DNA of 64,000 bases from Amia ocellicauda (lineage: Eukaryota > Chordata > Actinopteri > Amiiformes > Amiidae): positions 34,093,219 to 34,157,218 of the forward strand of contig NC_089855.1 of NCBI RefSeq assembly GCF_036373705.1, given 5' to 3'. The translations under genes and the position numbers were made by a program. Under the pieces are notes generated by a model. The model saw only the letters and a program-made list of their open reading frames with translations, was not told the DNA's origin and did not search any database. Positions within the stretch are counted from its first letter, which is position 1; each line of letters opens with the position of its first letter. Positions 50,865-62,329 of this stretch are shown one piece after another.

Positions 50865-51908
50865 TAATCATAATAGTAGCTTAGTAATAATGCTGTTCAT
50901 ATCATTTGCTTTTTATTGTGAAGGATTCTGAATCATTTTTTCAGACAGGAGAGGCACTTGCTTCCTCCACCACTAGGTGTAACTAGCAGTAACATATCCC
51001 ACCTATGGACTGTTCTGCTACTAATGATCCTGACTATGGCTGGAGTATCAGTTCCTCTCTATAAATTGTCCCTAAAAAATAGACCTAAAAATATCCCAGT
51101 ACAGACCCTTGTAACCCAACGCTATAAATCTTCTCCTGCTGAACCCATGCTGGCGGCCTGTGTAGATCCTGCCTGTGGCCAGTGAGTCCCGGCTCACCAT
51201 TGTGGAGCTAGTGAAGGAACTGAGCACCTTGAAGACCGACACCATTCTGCAGCTCTGCAGCCAAGGAAGTGGTGAAAAAGCCTCACCAGATTAAAGGAGA
51301 CCAGGTACGCCGACCCACCCTTCACCGTGGGTTAATTCTGCCCTGTGTTTAAATCTGCACTACAGTAGAGATGTTCAACTTGAGACAGTTCAATATGTGC
51401 TTTGAATATCTGCACTGCTACCTGCAAGTTTACATTACTGCCATTTTAAGAGACTCTCATACAGGGGTCTCCATCGCTGGTTTTGGGGAGCAGCAGAACC
51501 AGTCAGCAGGTACACCCTTAAGTCATCAATTTATTGTAAACACCAGTTATTATCTTATTTGCAGGTGATTTGGTATATTCAGTCATTCCGAGATTTGGAC
51601 CTGAGCTTCACCTTCAGCATTCCTTTAACTGACCAAGTGACTTTGCCTGATTGATCGATAACTAGGCTGTGTTCCAAGTCTGGAGACATCACTAAATGGG
51701 GCTACACATTTTTTTTTACAGGCAGATACAATAGGTTTCTTTAAAATGTGTCCTTTCTTCTTGCTTCTATTCCAACCCAGCTGCCAGTTACATTATTGCT
51801 CTGATTAACCAATTTAAATTAATACTTCTCTACCAGTATTGTACCTTGATTGAAAAAAAATATGTATTTTTTAAGCAATCAGCTGTACAAATCTTAAAAG
51901 CAATGTTT

Positions 51909-51954
<46 letters not shown>

Positions 51955-54417
51955 CTTTTTTTTTCTTTTTGCTTAATTAATTGTGAATGAAAAAGCAGAA
52001 GACACTGTCAGCTTCTAGGAACTGAGACTGGGATCCCTGTTATATACAAATCTACAGATATCTATAGCTCACCTGTTTATATGTTAGCTAATGTATACAT
52101 CTGACGATTGTATTTTGCAGTAGCACTGAAATATCAAGTAAAAAGTAACGGTACTACGTTTTTTAATTCACATTTTCATACCCGTTTTATGTTCACAATA
52201 TTGATATAACGCTTACATGTAATTTTGGTAGTAACAGACATTATTCCTGAATGAAATTTCTTGGGTAGTTGACCATTGTTTATCTGAATGCAATCCCCAG
52301 AAGTTTTCCGCTAACAATTTTTATTAAACAAAGAAATTAATCATTAAATTAGTCTGGCTGCCTCTGTTGTTTGTTTCACATTGCAGCTGGTTAGCATTGG
52401 GGTGTCTAGTCTGGTGTTTGCATGGTGTGCAGTCAGATACCAACATATCTGCAATTTCAGTCAGGTCCAGAGTGTCAGTAATGCTTCTCTCTTTGTAGTG
52501 TTTCTGCACAAACTCTGCAGAACACTGTGATACCCCTCATCAGCCTGCTGAAGGAGTCCGTGCAGCTCAACCTGGCTCCACCGGGCTACTTCCTGCTCCT
52601 CGGGTGAGTGGAGACGCCAGCTGTGAGATACTCCACGAGGAGGTTGGGTGGTGCCGTGTGTAATTATCAGACGTGGGAGATTAACACAGAGTCAGATGTG
52701 GGTTTGGGGAGGATGGCTGAAAAACATTACAACTGTACCTAAAATAAAAGCAGTAGGCAGTGCATTCAGAGTTACAAACATTACATTCTGTACCTTTCCT
52801 GTCTTTGAATTCTTGGCTGAGTTTGAATGTTTGAGGGATAGGCACATTACTGGTGTAGTGTGCTCTGAAGGTCAATGATGAAGCAACTGTCACTGAAGCC
52901 TGTCCAACAGTGAAATACGTCCCTGGCATCTTTCCTTTTTTTAACATCAACACATTTTCTGCTGGAAGATTTGGAATATAATTTGAATAACAACTAATAT
53001 GTAAGATTATAAATCAGAAGCCAGTCAATCACAGAGCAGCATTTCCAAAAACTCCAATACCTCTTATATTGTGTATAAATGTCATCCCGTGCAGAGAATA
53101 ATCAGTATTTTAAAAATTTTCAGTTACCAACAACACTTCAGGACACTTAAATTTAGTTTTGCTTAATGAACCTCTCACCCAGTGTGCATGAAATCCCATT
53201 TCTTGTACAATAAGTCTTCACACAGCTTATTAAATTATGTCATAAATCACAACTTAGAATTGTGCCAGCTTTCAGAATACTTTCTAAAAAAGTGCAAATA
53301 ACAAGTTAATCTTATGTTAAATGTTTTGCAGCATAACCAGTCTTGGTATCTTAAAACTCTTAATAAAATCATGGTTTGTTAATTAAAATATGGAAACATT
53401 CCTAGTGCAAATTCAAACTTTACCAAAACCTTTATCCTTCATTCCCATAATTGGTATATATCGTTCATCATCATGATAATCTTTAAAATATTTCTTCCCT
53501 GGTGTTTACCTTTTTGAGGTTTCTTTTGACTAGTTTTGTGATTGTCTTTTTGTGAAGGAAAAAAAACGTTTTTGTCACCACAGGATTCTGAATGACGTTG
53601 TAAACAGACTCCCTAATCTCGACAATAAAAAGGACCAGAGAGACCTACAGGTAACTTATTTTTCCCTTTTCTGAAGCACAATGTTGAAGTCTGACTCATG
53701 CTTTCCGATGTTGTGCAATTCAAAAAACGGTGCTGTAATGTTTATATCAGGATTCTATCAATTGCCCAACTTGCTGCTGCTATTTTAAAACAAAAATAAA
53801 TGTTCTCTCGTCTGTATATCGCAACCCCCTGAATGAGTTAAGCCTGCAAATGCAGAAGCACCAACACCAGCTTTTCAGTATGTTACTAAAGAATTGCAAG
53901 TGTTATGAGTATGTCCTGACAGATTTCCGATTTCATATTGGGCTTACAAAGAAGTACGCATACCTTGTGATGATGAGTCTAATTTATTTCTATGGGTATA
54001 GAAATGGTACTCCTAGCCACTGATAATTGGTCCGTAAAGTAGAATCTGACCAACTACCTGCAGCTATCATAGTGCTTTTCTTCAAGTAATGAAATGTTTG
54101 ATGTTGAAACGAAAATTTGTTTGCTGGTGTGATAAATAGCAATTATGCCATATTAGAGCACTGTGAAATATGTTGCAAACATTGATTGACTGTGTATGAG
54201 AAATGTGGACCCTTCAAGATGCTCGCAATGCTTCTTAATAAACTAAGATTTTAATTCACAAACATTTATTTTTAATTCCAATAATGCACCGAAAAAACTA
54301 TACAAAAAGAGTTGTGAGGCACTCTCACGCACAAACATGCAGTGTAGTGTCAGAGATCAAGCTGCTAGAAATTCTGAATGACCTCTGTGGAATAATAGAC
54401 TTTTGGTTGCAGTTACC

Positions 54418-54579
54418 AAAATAAATATACAGGTGTTTAACAACCTCTGCATGTTTAGAAGCACATATCTATGTGAGGCAACATTTTCCATGATGAACGT
54501 AGTTAAAAACAACCATAGAAGTCTTCTGGGAAACGAGAGACTCCAGGACTGTTTCAGGATTGCCACTACATCGATTTAG
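54418..54579 (+). pseudogene. duplicate of the hAT transposase tail
   Basis: Same remnant as at 12978-13139, exactly 41,440 bases to the right, with two base differences by eye. It was present before the dop1b region duplicated, or was copied across by conversion. It sits in the nearly identical tract between the copies. Confidence 0.65.
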
Positions 54580-57500
54580 CCCAATTACCAACACCATTTG
54601 ACAAAACGAAGTTATCAAAATAAAAAGGTAGTGCTATTTTCTCATTTATTCAGTAGTGTTGTATCTGATTGTATGATCAATTTGGGTCCTCGATATAACC
54701 TATTAATAACATTAATAATGTTAACAACAGGCCAATATCACAAACAAAGTTCACCCGATCAATTTTTACGGTACCGTTAATGAGTGAAATGCCCGTTGTG
54801 CGCTGATAAGGCCAAATTTGTGCCCGTGGAAAAAATATGTTGCGGAACACTGGTAGCTGCATTAAACAATTTTACCTGGTTTCAAAGACCTTGGCTAGCA
54901 CTAATGTAGGAATACTCATTGGCTAGTCCATGACTAGTAGGAATTGTTGGTCTGTGAAAATATCCCTTAAAATATTCACTTAGTTGAGCTGTGTATTAAG
55001 CAGCTTTTCCCTTAACTAGTCTTCAGTGTGTTTAGGTAATGTTTGTGACAGTCTTAAACTAATGGACCATTTGATGAGGAAAACCTTTCAAAGTTGTTCA
55101 GTTCATTTTTATTTTTTGCAATGGGCCCCAGAAGTCATTTTAAAGGTGCTTCTCTTGGTATTTATAGCCCAATTGGATCTCCAGAACTGGTGGGGTAGAA
55201 CAAAATACCTGCCTAAGGGATAGGCTGCAGTCTTCATTCCACTATGCTTCCAAACAGCAATAACATTAAAATGGATTTAGAAACATGAGTACAGTATCTA
55301 ATTTTAAAGGGAGTTTTAAACTGAAATTTGGGAGGAGGACAACTCCAATTTAGCAACTGATTTGTTATGGATACTTACGCTTGGGAAGGCCAATCACTTT
55401 CCCAGCATTCATTGCTTTACATCCCTCCTCCACCTTAAACCCAGGACACCCCACTATCCACAACTGTTTAACTGCCCACAACCTGACTAGGTCCCCCTCT
55501 GTTCCAGGTGCTGGCCCCTCTTTTGGACATGGTGTACCACACCGATGAGAAGGAAAAGGCTGTGCCACTCATCTCCAGACTCATGTATTACGTGTTTCCT
55601 TACCTGAAAAACCACAGGTAACACTCACCTAGACATCCAGATCTTAACATTTCTCTGCACACAGGAAGTTTTGTTCCCCTCTTGTTGCCTGTCCTCTTCC
55701 ATGTGGTCTGTTTCTTTGCTTGATAATCTTCACAAGAAAGAAAACTAACCAGAGAATCACATATTATTAAGATTGGAAAAAGTCAATCTAATGGGAAAGG
55801 AGTCATCAAGGAGCACTTCACTTCCAGCTGTGCATAGTTGATATTAACTTAATCTGGTTCCAGTATTCTGGATTTGTATTCCTTTATTTACACTTGTCTT
55901 TTGTAGTCAGACCACAACAGATGCTGAGAAGCAAGACATCAACAAATGGCATGCTGTCAATTGATGATAGTATTGATTGTAAGCTTTCATAATAATGTAG
56001 TTTCATAACAATACTAATAATGATAAATCATTATAGGCAAATGGCAAGGGTTGCCTACATAAGTAATAAACCAATCTACAATGTTATCTTTGCTTTTTGA
56101 ATATATGCAGCATGGATGCTCAGTAGCTGCAGGAGTAGTTTTTCCAATGCGTTTCCTTCTTTATAAATCTCAAAATTCCTTACAACATGGGTACTGAGAT
56201 TACACTGAATAAGTTGAAGAGTATGAGAGTCAGGCAAATAAGTCACTGCGTTGATCACACTCAGGAGTCTTTATTCAGTCTTAATTGTGGTAGAGGACCT
56301 GTCTAGGCAGTCTCTCCAAACAACAAAGGATTACAAGCAGTTTTAATGAAGCAAAACATAAGTGTATACATTGTAAGATTCAACAATCAGGAGGTTACAC
56401 AAACTCAGTATTATCCTACATTTTAAACCAATATCTGCATATATGCTTCAGTTTGTTACACCTATTTCTATGTGCATAGCATTACTTCATCACTTATCGC
56501 TTCCAGGCCCTTTGATGCTGCTTAACTAAGGGTTTGTCCTTGTAATTTTTCTTTTTTACAATCTTACAAACTTCTTCAATGTGAACATGAATCAGGGATG
56601 AGAAGTTTTACACAATGCTTTTTTTTTAAGAAGCATCTCATTAGGGTGCAGCTCTGTTGCTTAATGATGCATATTATTTCATACAGACTTGAATCGTTGA
56701 AAGGGATTTGTGGTTGTTAAGTAATTTGGAATAAAGAATTAAGAATTTATTTCAAATCATTGATAAAAATTTGGTTCTTTAACAAAACATCTTTCCTTGT
56801 TGTAACACGATACATCATTTGAGATCACACTGAGGTGATTTCAACATGCCTTGCACTACAGAAGGCATTGTACATCCCGTTCTGGACACAATATTTCCCA
56901 GCACACATTTGTATTATTAAAATAAGACATTTTTTCACATATGACTGGGGTGTCCTCTAACAAACTGAAATCTGAATAAGTCTGTAAAACTGCCGTTTTG
57001 ATTTCAACAATACAATAAAAATGGGACCGTAAGTAAATTTTGTACACTAGGAACTATTCATGTTCATGACTACATTAAAATGGGACAATGAAATCCCACT
57101 GCCTGTTTGGTCACTCTTCCAGTTGTGCAGTTCTCCAGCTTCTCCCTTTCCCCAATCCTTCCCATCCACAGTGCCTATAATGTGTCCCCTTTGGGCAATT
57201 GGTATGCAGCAGTTCAAAAACAGACTTACAAAATATGTAACACAAACACACCCTAAGATACAAAATCTGTTATACACAGGCCATCTCCCATAATAATAAA
57301 GTAAATACATGACTCATTATCACCATCATCAACCTGAGAGGAGCAGTGATCAATACGTTCTCATTGCACTGCCATAAAAGGGTTTCTTCCTGCTTTGGTA
57401 ACGTGCTTTCAATTAAGTACTAATTGAATCAATATCAATATCTCACAATATCTCAATGAGAAACGCCAAAAAGGTAATAACCAAGGATGTCAGAAATATT

Positions 57501-57610
57501 TACATAAAGAGATCCAAAAAAAATGTCTAACTGTGGACGTGCCAAGATTCTAAATACACAAGCCCGCAAATGACTGTGTTTTGTCTCATTTTTCTAATTT
57601 TAATAATAAG

Positions 57611-58101
57611 TGTCACAGTCTCCAATGCTTCTACCTTAGTTCACCACCAGAGGTCTCCCTCTCCCGAATACTAGTCTAGTGCTTCTCCTTTCCTTTGTCC
57701 AGTCAAACCAGTCTTTCCACATTCTTTCCTACCAGGTGCACCTGTTCTGTCCTCCTCTCCTGTCATTGGTCAATCTTTCATTCACCTCATTCAAATCCTC
57801 TCTCCTTCACAGTACTTAAACCCCTCTGTTTCATAGATTAATTGTGAAGTCTTGCTTTCTTTCTAGAATCAATTCTTAGCCTTGTTTTGTGTTTGTGGCG
57901 CCGTGTATTTTTTTTTTTTTATAAAAACCTCTTGCTATCGTCTCTTGTTTACCCCTTCTGGATCTCCCCACTAGCCTGTTCGCCTGATCAATCGACCTTG
58001 GACTGTCTGTTTTCTCTCTCTCATTTTGCCCTTATTGGATTATCTGCTTCAACTTCTAGCCTGCACTTGGATCCCTTCCTTTGGTCCTTGTGGACGTGAC
58101 A
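57611..58101. mobile_element. solo LTR
   Basis: A 491-bp unit beginning TGTCACAG and ending CGTGACA (TG...CA ends with a TGTCAC/GTGACA inverted repeat), flanked by a 5-bp direct duplication ATAAG (57606-57610 and 58102-58106). There is no coding frame. A TATA-like acttaaacccc lies near 57813-57823. These are the marks of a single LTR left after recombination of a retrotransposon, probably Ty3/gypsy-like by the 5-bp duplication. It lies in sequence of the dop1b duplicate with no left-copy counterpart. Confidence 0.75.
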
Positions 58102-58151
58102 ATAAGATTTTTGTTTTTTCTTCTGAACAACTGGTTCTTTGCTCTGTTAGG

Positions 58152-58674
58152 TTAAGGATCATGGTACTGGTCTAGCTTTCCACTGAAGATTGCAAAGGCC
58201 TGGCGCTTCAAAAGCATAGCCTTCTGCTCATAGTTGAGAAACAGCTTCAGAGAGCTACTCTGCATACCTGGGAGAGACAGAAAGGGAAACCCCATATTAC
58301 ACAGTGAGCCAGTCTTCACAGTGTTGCCCACAACTGAAACACAGTAATGAAGAACAGAGCACAATTTCACCACTGCACTGCTACATTTCCACTGACTGCC
58401 TTAATTAAACTCTTATATTGACACTATTTCCCCATTATGCTGTACATCATAATGTACAAAATCATGTCCGAAAGCATGTAAAGTAAAGCTGAGTTGGACT
58501 TTACTTAATCACAGCACTATAGTGATATGTAAGGGAATCCAGTAGTGGGGACATCAAAGAGAGTACTGAGAGAAGTGTTTAATAGAAATCAATAGCATGG
58601 TCACATTATGAACTCACAGCAGAGGGTACATTTCAGTATAGTTTGTTTCTATTCTCCTGTGGACCTCTGTGACA
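58152..58674 (-). pseudogene. inverted dop1b-copy segment with one exon
   Basis: This block is the reverse complement of about 20310-20905 of the left copy. It includes the exon beginning [20 protein letters not shown], read on the minus strand from 58267 down to about 58163, with its acceptor just above it. The flanking right-copy sequence on both sides is in the direct orientation, so this is a local inversion inside the duplicate. The exon is cut off after DQYH compared with the left copy. Confidence 0.85.
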
Positions 58675-59734
58675 GGGCAATTAAGTGATGTTACATTTTA
58701 AAAAGGGGTTACAGAATACAGAATGTGTTGTAGGCTTTGTAACATCTTGAGGACTTTACCTGCCTCTCATCCAAGGTACAGCCATCAAGCCAATCCACTC
58801 CTGAAACTTCTTAACCTGGTTTTCTTCCCAAGCCTGAATGCCAAATAATCAATATATCCTGGTCTCTGTAGCCCAAACTTGAGAGTAGAAGCATTCACAA
58901 AGCTTAGCACAGTGAGGGTCGCTCATGTCTCGCAGTATGGCAGATAGTTGTTAGGCGAGTCTTTCAATCTGGGTGCTTTGCCTAATTTGGTTGTCAGTAG
59001 TGACCAGACTTAAGGTAAAATGCATTTGCAATGTTCTCCAGTTACTTTAGACTACCTCTATTGATCAAGGTGAGACCTTTGCATTACAGAAACCAATCCC
59101 AGCTACCAATTCGATACAATAAAACTCACCTGATCTGAATCTTCTCCACCTGTGAAGTAAACCTTTCTGAAATCTGAATTTAGCTGAAGGGAAGGTGATT
59201 GAAGGTGACACCACCGTTGAGTATCCTGCCCCCAACAGCGAGGCGGTGATGAGAAAACTGGAACACAACATTGAATGTGAATTCCTGGAGAACATGAACA
59301 GCTAGACTGGAAAATCCAGGATCCCCATTTCCCCTTCTCAGATTTGGAGCTTATATATTGCAGAACTCTGGGTCACTGTGTATTGATTGTCTTTCATATT
59401 GGTTTTGGGGTGCAAAACAAAATTAAGAAAGAAGAAAGAAATACTATGCTGTGTATTGCCAACCTTCACTAGGGCTTTGTCTCAGCACTTATTTATCAAT
59501 TAAATGGGCAGTCACCACCTCGGAAAACAAAATGTATTTTATCCTGTTTTTAATTGAGATTGTTTTGGGGGAAAGACTTGCCTTGGTTGGTCTTCCTACT
59601 TTTTACTTCCTAATTCCTACAGGCATGAGCTGTCCCCTGCAGGAAGCCCCCCTTGAATCTTCACAGCAGAGTTTACCTCCTTCTTTCAAACGCTGTATCA
59701 CAAAGTTTCCTGGGAAGTGAGGAGAAACTTGGTA

Positions 59735-61310
59735 CAGTGAAGGAAAAAAATATTTAATCCCCTGATGATTTTGTACGTTTGCCCACTGACAAATAAATGA
59801 TCAGTCTATAATTTTAATGGTAGGTGTATTTTAACAGTGAGAGACAGAATAACAACAAAAAAATCCAGAAAAACGCATTTCAGAAAAGTTATAAATTGAT
59901 TTGCATGTTAATGAGGGAAATAAGTATTTGATCCCCTATCAATCAGCAAGATTTCTGGCTCCCAGGTGTCTTTTATACAGGTAACGAGCTGAGATTAGGA
60001 GCACTCTCTTAAAAGGAGTGCTCCTAATCTCAGCTCGTTAGCTGTATAAAAGACACCTGTCCACAGAAGCAAGCAATCAATCAGATTCCAAACTCTCCAC
60101 CATGGCCAAGACCAAAGAGCTGTCCAAGGAAGTCAGGGACAAGATTGTAGACCTACACAAGGCTGGAATGGGCTACAAGACCATCGCCAAGCAGCTTGGT
60201 GAGAAGGTGACAACAGTTGGAGCGATTATTCGCAAATGGAAGAAACACAAAATAACTGTCACTCTCCCTCGGTCTGGGGCTCCATGCAAGATCTCACCTC
60301 GTGGAGTTTCAATGATCATGAGAACGGTGAGGAATCAGCCCAGAACTACACGGGAGGATCTTGTTAATGATCTCAAGGCAGCTGGGACCATAGTCACCAA
60401 GAAAACAATTGGTAACACACTATGCCATGAAGTACTGAAATCCTGCAATGTCCCCCTGCTCAAGAAAGCACATGTACAGGCCCATCTGAAGTTTGCCAAT
60501 GAACATCTGAATGATTCAGAGGAGAACTGGGTGAAAGTGTTGTGGTCAGATGAGACCAAAATCAAGCTCTTTGGCATCATCTCAACTCGCTGTGTTTGGA
60601 GGAGGAATGACCCCAAGAGCACCATCCCCACCATCAAACATGGAGGTGGAAACATTATGCTTTGGGGGTGTTTTTCTGCTAAGGGGACAGGACAACTGCA
60701 CCGCATCAAAGGGATGATGGACGGGGCCATGTACCGTCAAATCTTGGGTGAGAACCTCCTTCCGTCAGCCAGGGCATTGAAAATGGGTCGTGGATGGGTA
60801 TTCCAGCATGACAATGACCCAAAACACACAGCCAAGACAACAAAGGAGTGGCTCAAGAAGAAGCACATTATGGTCCTGGAGTGGCCTAGCCAGTCTCCAG
60901 ACCTTAATCCCATAGAAAATCTGTGGAGGGAGCTGAAGGTTCGAGTTGCCAAACGTCAGCCTCGAAACCTTAATGACTTGGAGAGGATCTGCAAAGAGGA
61001 GTGGGACAAAATCCCTCCTGAGATGTGTGCAAACCTGGTGGCCAACTACAAGAAACATCTGACCTCTGTGATTGCCAACAAGGGTTTTGCCACCAAGTAC
61101 TAAGTTGAAGGTGTCAAATACTTATTTCCCTCATTAACATGCAAATCAATTTATAACTTTTTTGAAATGCATTTTTCTGGATATTTTGGTTGTTATTCTG
61201 TCTCTCACTGTTAAAATACACCTACCATTAAAATTATAGACTGATCATTTCATTGTCAGTGGGCAAACATACAAAATCAGCAGGGGATCAAATACTTTTT
61301 TCCCCCACTG
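59735..61310 (+). mobile_element. Tc1-like transposon in the dop1b duplicate
   Basis: A 1,576-bp element with TA on both sides (59733-59734 and 61311-61312) and long inverted repeats, somewhat diverged at the outermost bases (cagtgaaggaaaaaa on the left, cagtgggggaaaaaa as the complement on the right). It interrupts the 3' UTR-like block of the dop1b duplicate. The matching place in the left gene (about 25484, ...cttggTAagagagg) is uninterrupted, so it inserted after the duplication or was never in the left copy. Confidence 0.94.
60102..61103 (+). CDS. Tc1-family transposase, 333 aa, slightly shortened
   Basis: Open from [20 protein letters not shown] to FATKY with D150, D237 and E272 (DD34E) present. 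Compared with the 337-residue copies it lacks three residues before VPLLKKAHV and one Arg of the WRRRND block, both in frame. It also has a Lys in [11 protein letters not shown] where others have Glu. Several other unusual changes ([15 protein letters not shown] preceded by TI) suggest a decaying copy. Activity is doubtful. Confidence 0.9.
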   Translation: MAKTKELSKEVRDKIVDLHKAGMGYKTIAKQLGEKVTTVGAIIRKWKKHKITVTLPRSGAPCKISPRGVSMIMRTVRNQPRTTREDLVNDLKAAGTIVTKKTIGNTLCHEVLKSCNVPLLKKAHVQAHLKFANEHLNDSEENWVKVLWSDETKIKLFGIISTRCVWRRNDPKSTIPTIKHGGGNIMLWGCFSAKGTGQLHRIKGMMDGAMYRQILGENLLPSARALKMGRGWVFQHDNDPKHTAKTTKEWLKKKHIMVLEWPSQSPDLNPIENLWRELKVRVAKRQPRNLNDLERICKEEWDKIPPEMCANLVANYKKHLTSVIANKGFATKY

Positions 61311-61825
61311 TAATAGAGGACACAAAGAGTACAGTTGTCAGGGCATTGATCTCCACACCAGAGACCGTGCCTCACTCTGACTGCTGGTTTCACAGACTTC
61401 AATTAACACAGGTCTTGGACTACACTGCGTAAAATATTATTGGCTGGTCCGATTCCAGTGCTAATCTGGGTTTGTGAAACTAACCATGAGTGTGCTGTGT
61501 GTGAGCCTTACCTTTTGTTTTTTAGGCCATTGTATGTAGAAGATTTCTACTTTCTGCCCCTTTCTAAGTTCTGCACCATAAGGATCAATGCACCACTCTA
61601 ATGTAATGCATATTATTTGGCTGTGAATGTATGCTACTTAATGTCGTTCGCGCTGAGTAAATCAGACATTTTTTGGCGTTATTTATTTGTATTCTATTTG
61701 TATGTATAGTAAAGTGTCATCATTGGTTCTAGGTGTGTCTATGGGTGTGGAATATTTTTGATATTTCATGGCGTTACAAATTTGAGAGTGACAGGGATTC
61801 CATACAGGACAACAACACAATTGAC

Positions 61826-62329
61826 CAAGCTCTGCCAGGGTTGGGTAGGCTCGAGTCGACCAGGGTGTCCTCGACTTGGCGCTCAGTAGAGTGCCCCACA
61901 CAGATTGCCATGCACCTGTGATCTCTGCAGTGATCTGTCTCTCTGCACCTTCGATACTATTGCTATTCTGTTTGCACTGTAGACATGCAGCACGAACGGA
62001 CGCAAATGGTTTGGCAGAGCGTGTTTTGCAGGATGCTTATCAGCTGCCCACCTTTTGGTTTGTCAATTCCAAATTGGGAGAATCTGAACAATTGCAAGCT
62101 CTTAGCCACCAAATGCCAAATATAGGGGTCTTAAGTGCAAATTAAGGTCAGTTATGAACTAATAAGTGTTTGCTATTGCAGTGGGTGAACACAGCCATTT
62201 TGCACCATCTTTTAAATGACTTTGTCTGTTTACAACCATTTCTAGGAATTCCAGTGCAGTCAATTATGCTGCCGTTTTATTATGATTATTGTAATTTGTT
62301 ATCTTGATTGGCCACTTGGTCAGACCCTC
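61826..62329. other. insertion specific to the right copy, about 500 bp
   Basis: The left copy runs acacaattgacctccctggg across this point (about 25990-26009). The right copy has about 504 bp between caattgacc and ctccctggg, with GACC repeated at both edges and short inverted ends ACCAAG/CTTGGT. It is probably a small DNA transposon, but the 4-bp repeat is weak evidence. No coding frame is supported. Confidence 0.5.

Larger units (their letters stand above)
44300..59305 (+). pseudogene. dop1b partial duplicate (pseudogene)
   Basis: A direct, intron-containing second copy of the dop1b 3' half. Recognisable pieces, named by left-copy exon: 44300-44685 and 45593-45861 (counterparts off the left edge), 46685-46785, 49311-49503, 49943 to about 50795, 51166-51304, 52499-52603, 53584-53650, 55508-55617, the first bases of the exon at 57171, an inverted exon at 58163-58267, and the last part of the terminal exon, about 59214-59305. 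Lesions: a net 2-base gain in 49311-49503; a 1-base loss near 50196; an in-frame TAG at 50460-50462; a 4-base gain in 51166-51304; and loss of the exons matching 4596-7171, 8407-8462, 14148-14688, most of 16928-17077, 18705-18766 and 21902-23818. Retained introns rule out a processed retrocopy. It cannot make a full DOP1 protein; short transcripts are possible. Confidence 0.92.

Noticed and set aside
44300..59305. The right block as a processed retrocopy of dop1b mRNA
   Set aside because: Introns, splice sites and 3' flanking DNA are retained and there is no poly(A) tail at the end of the matching sequence.
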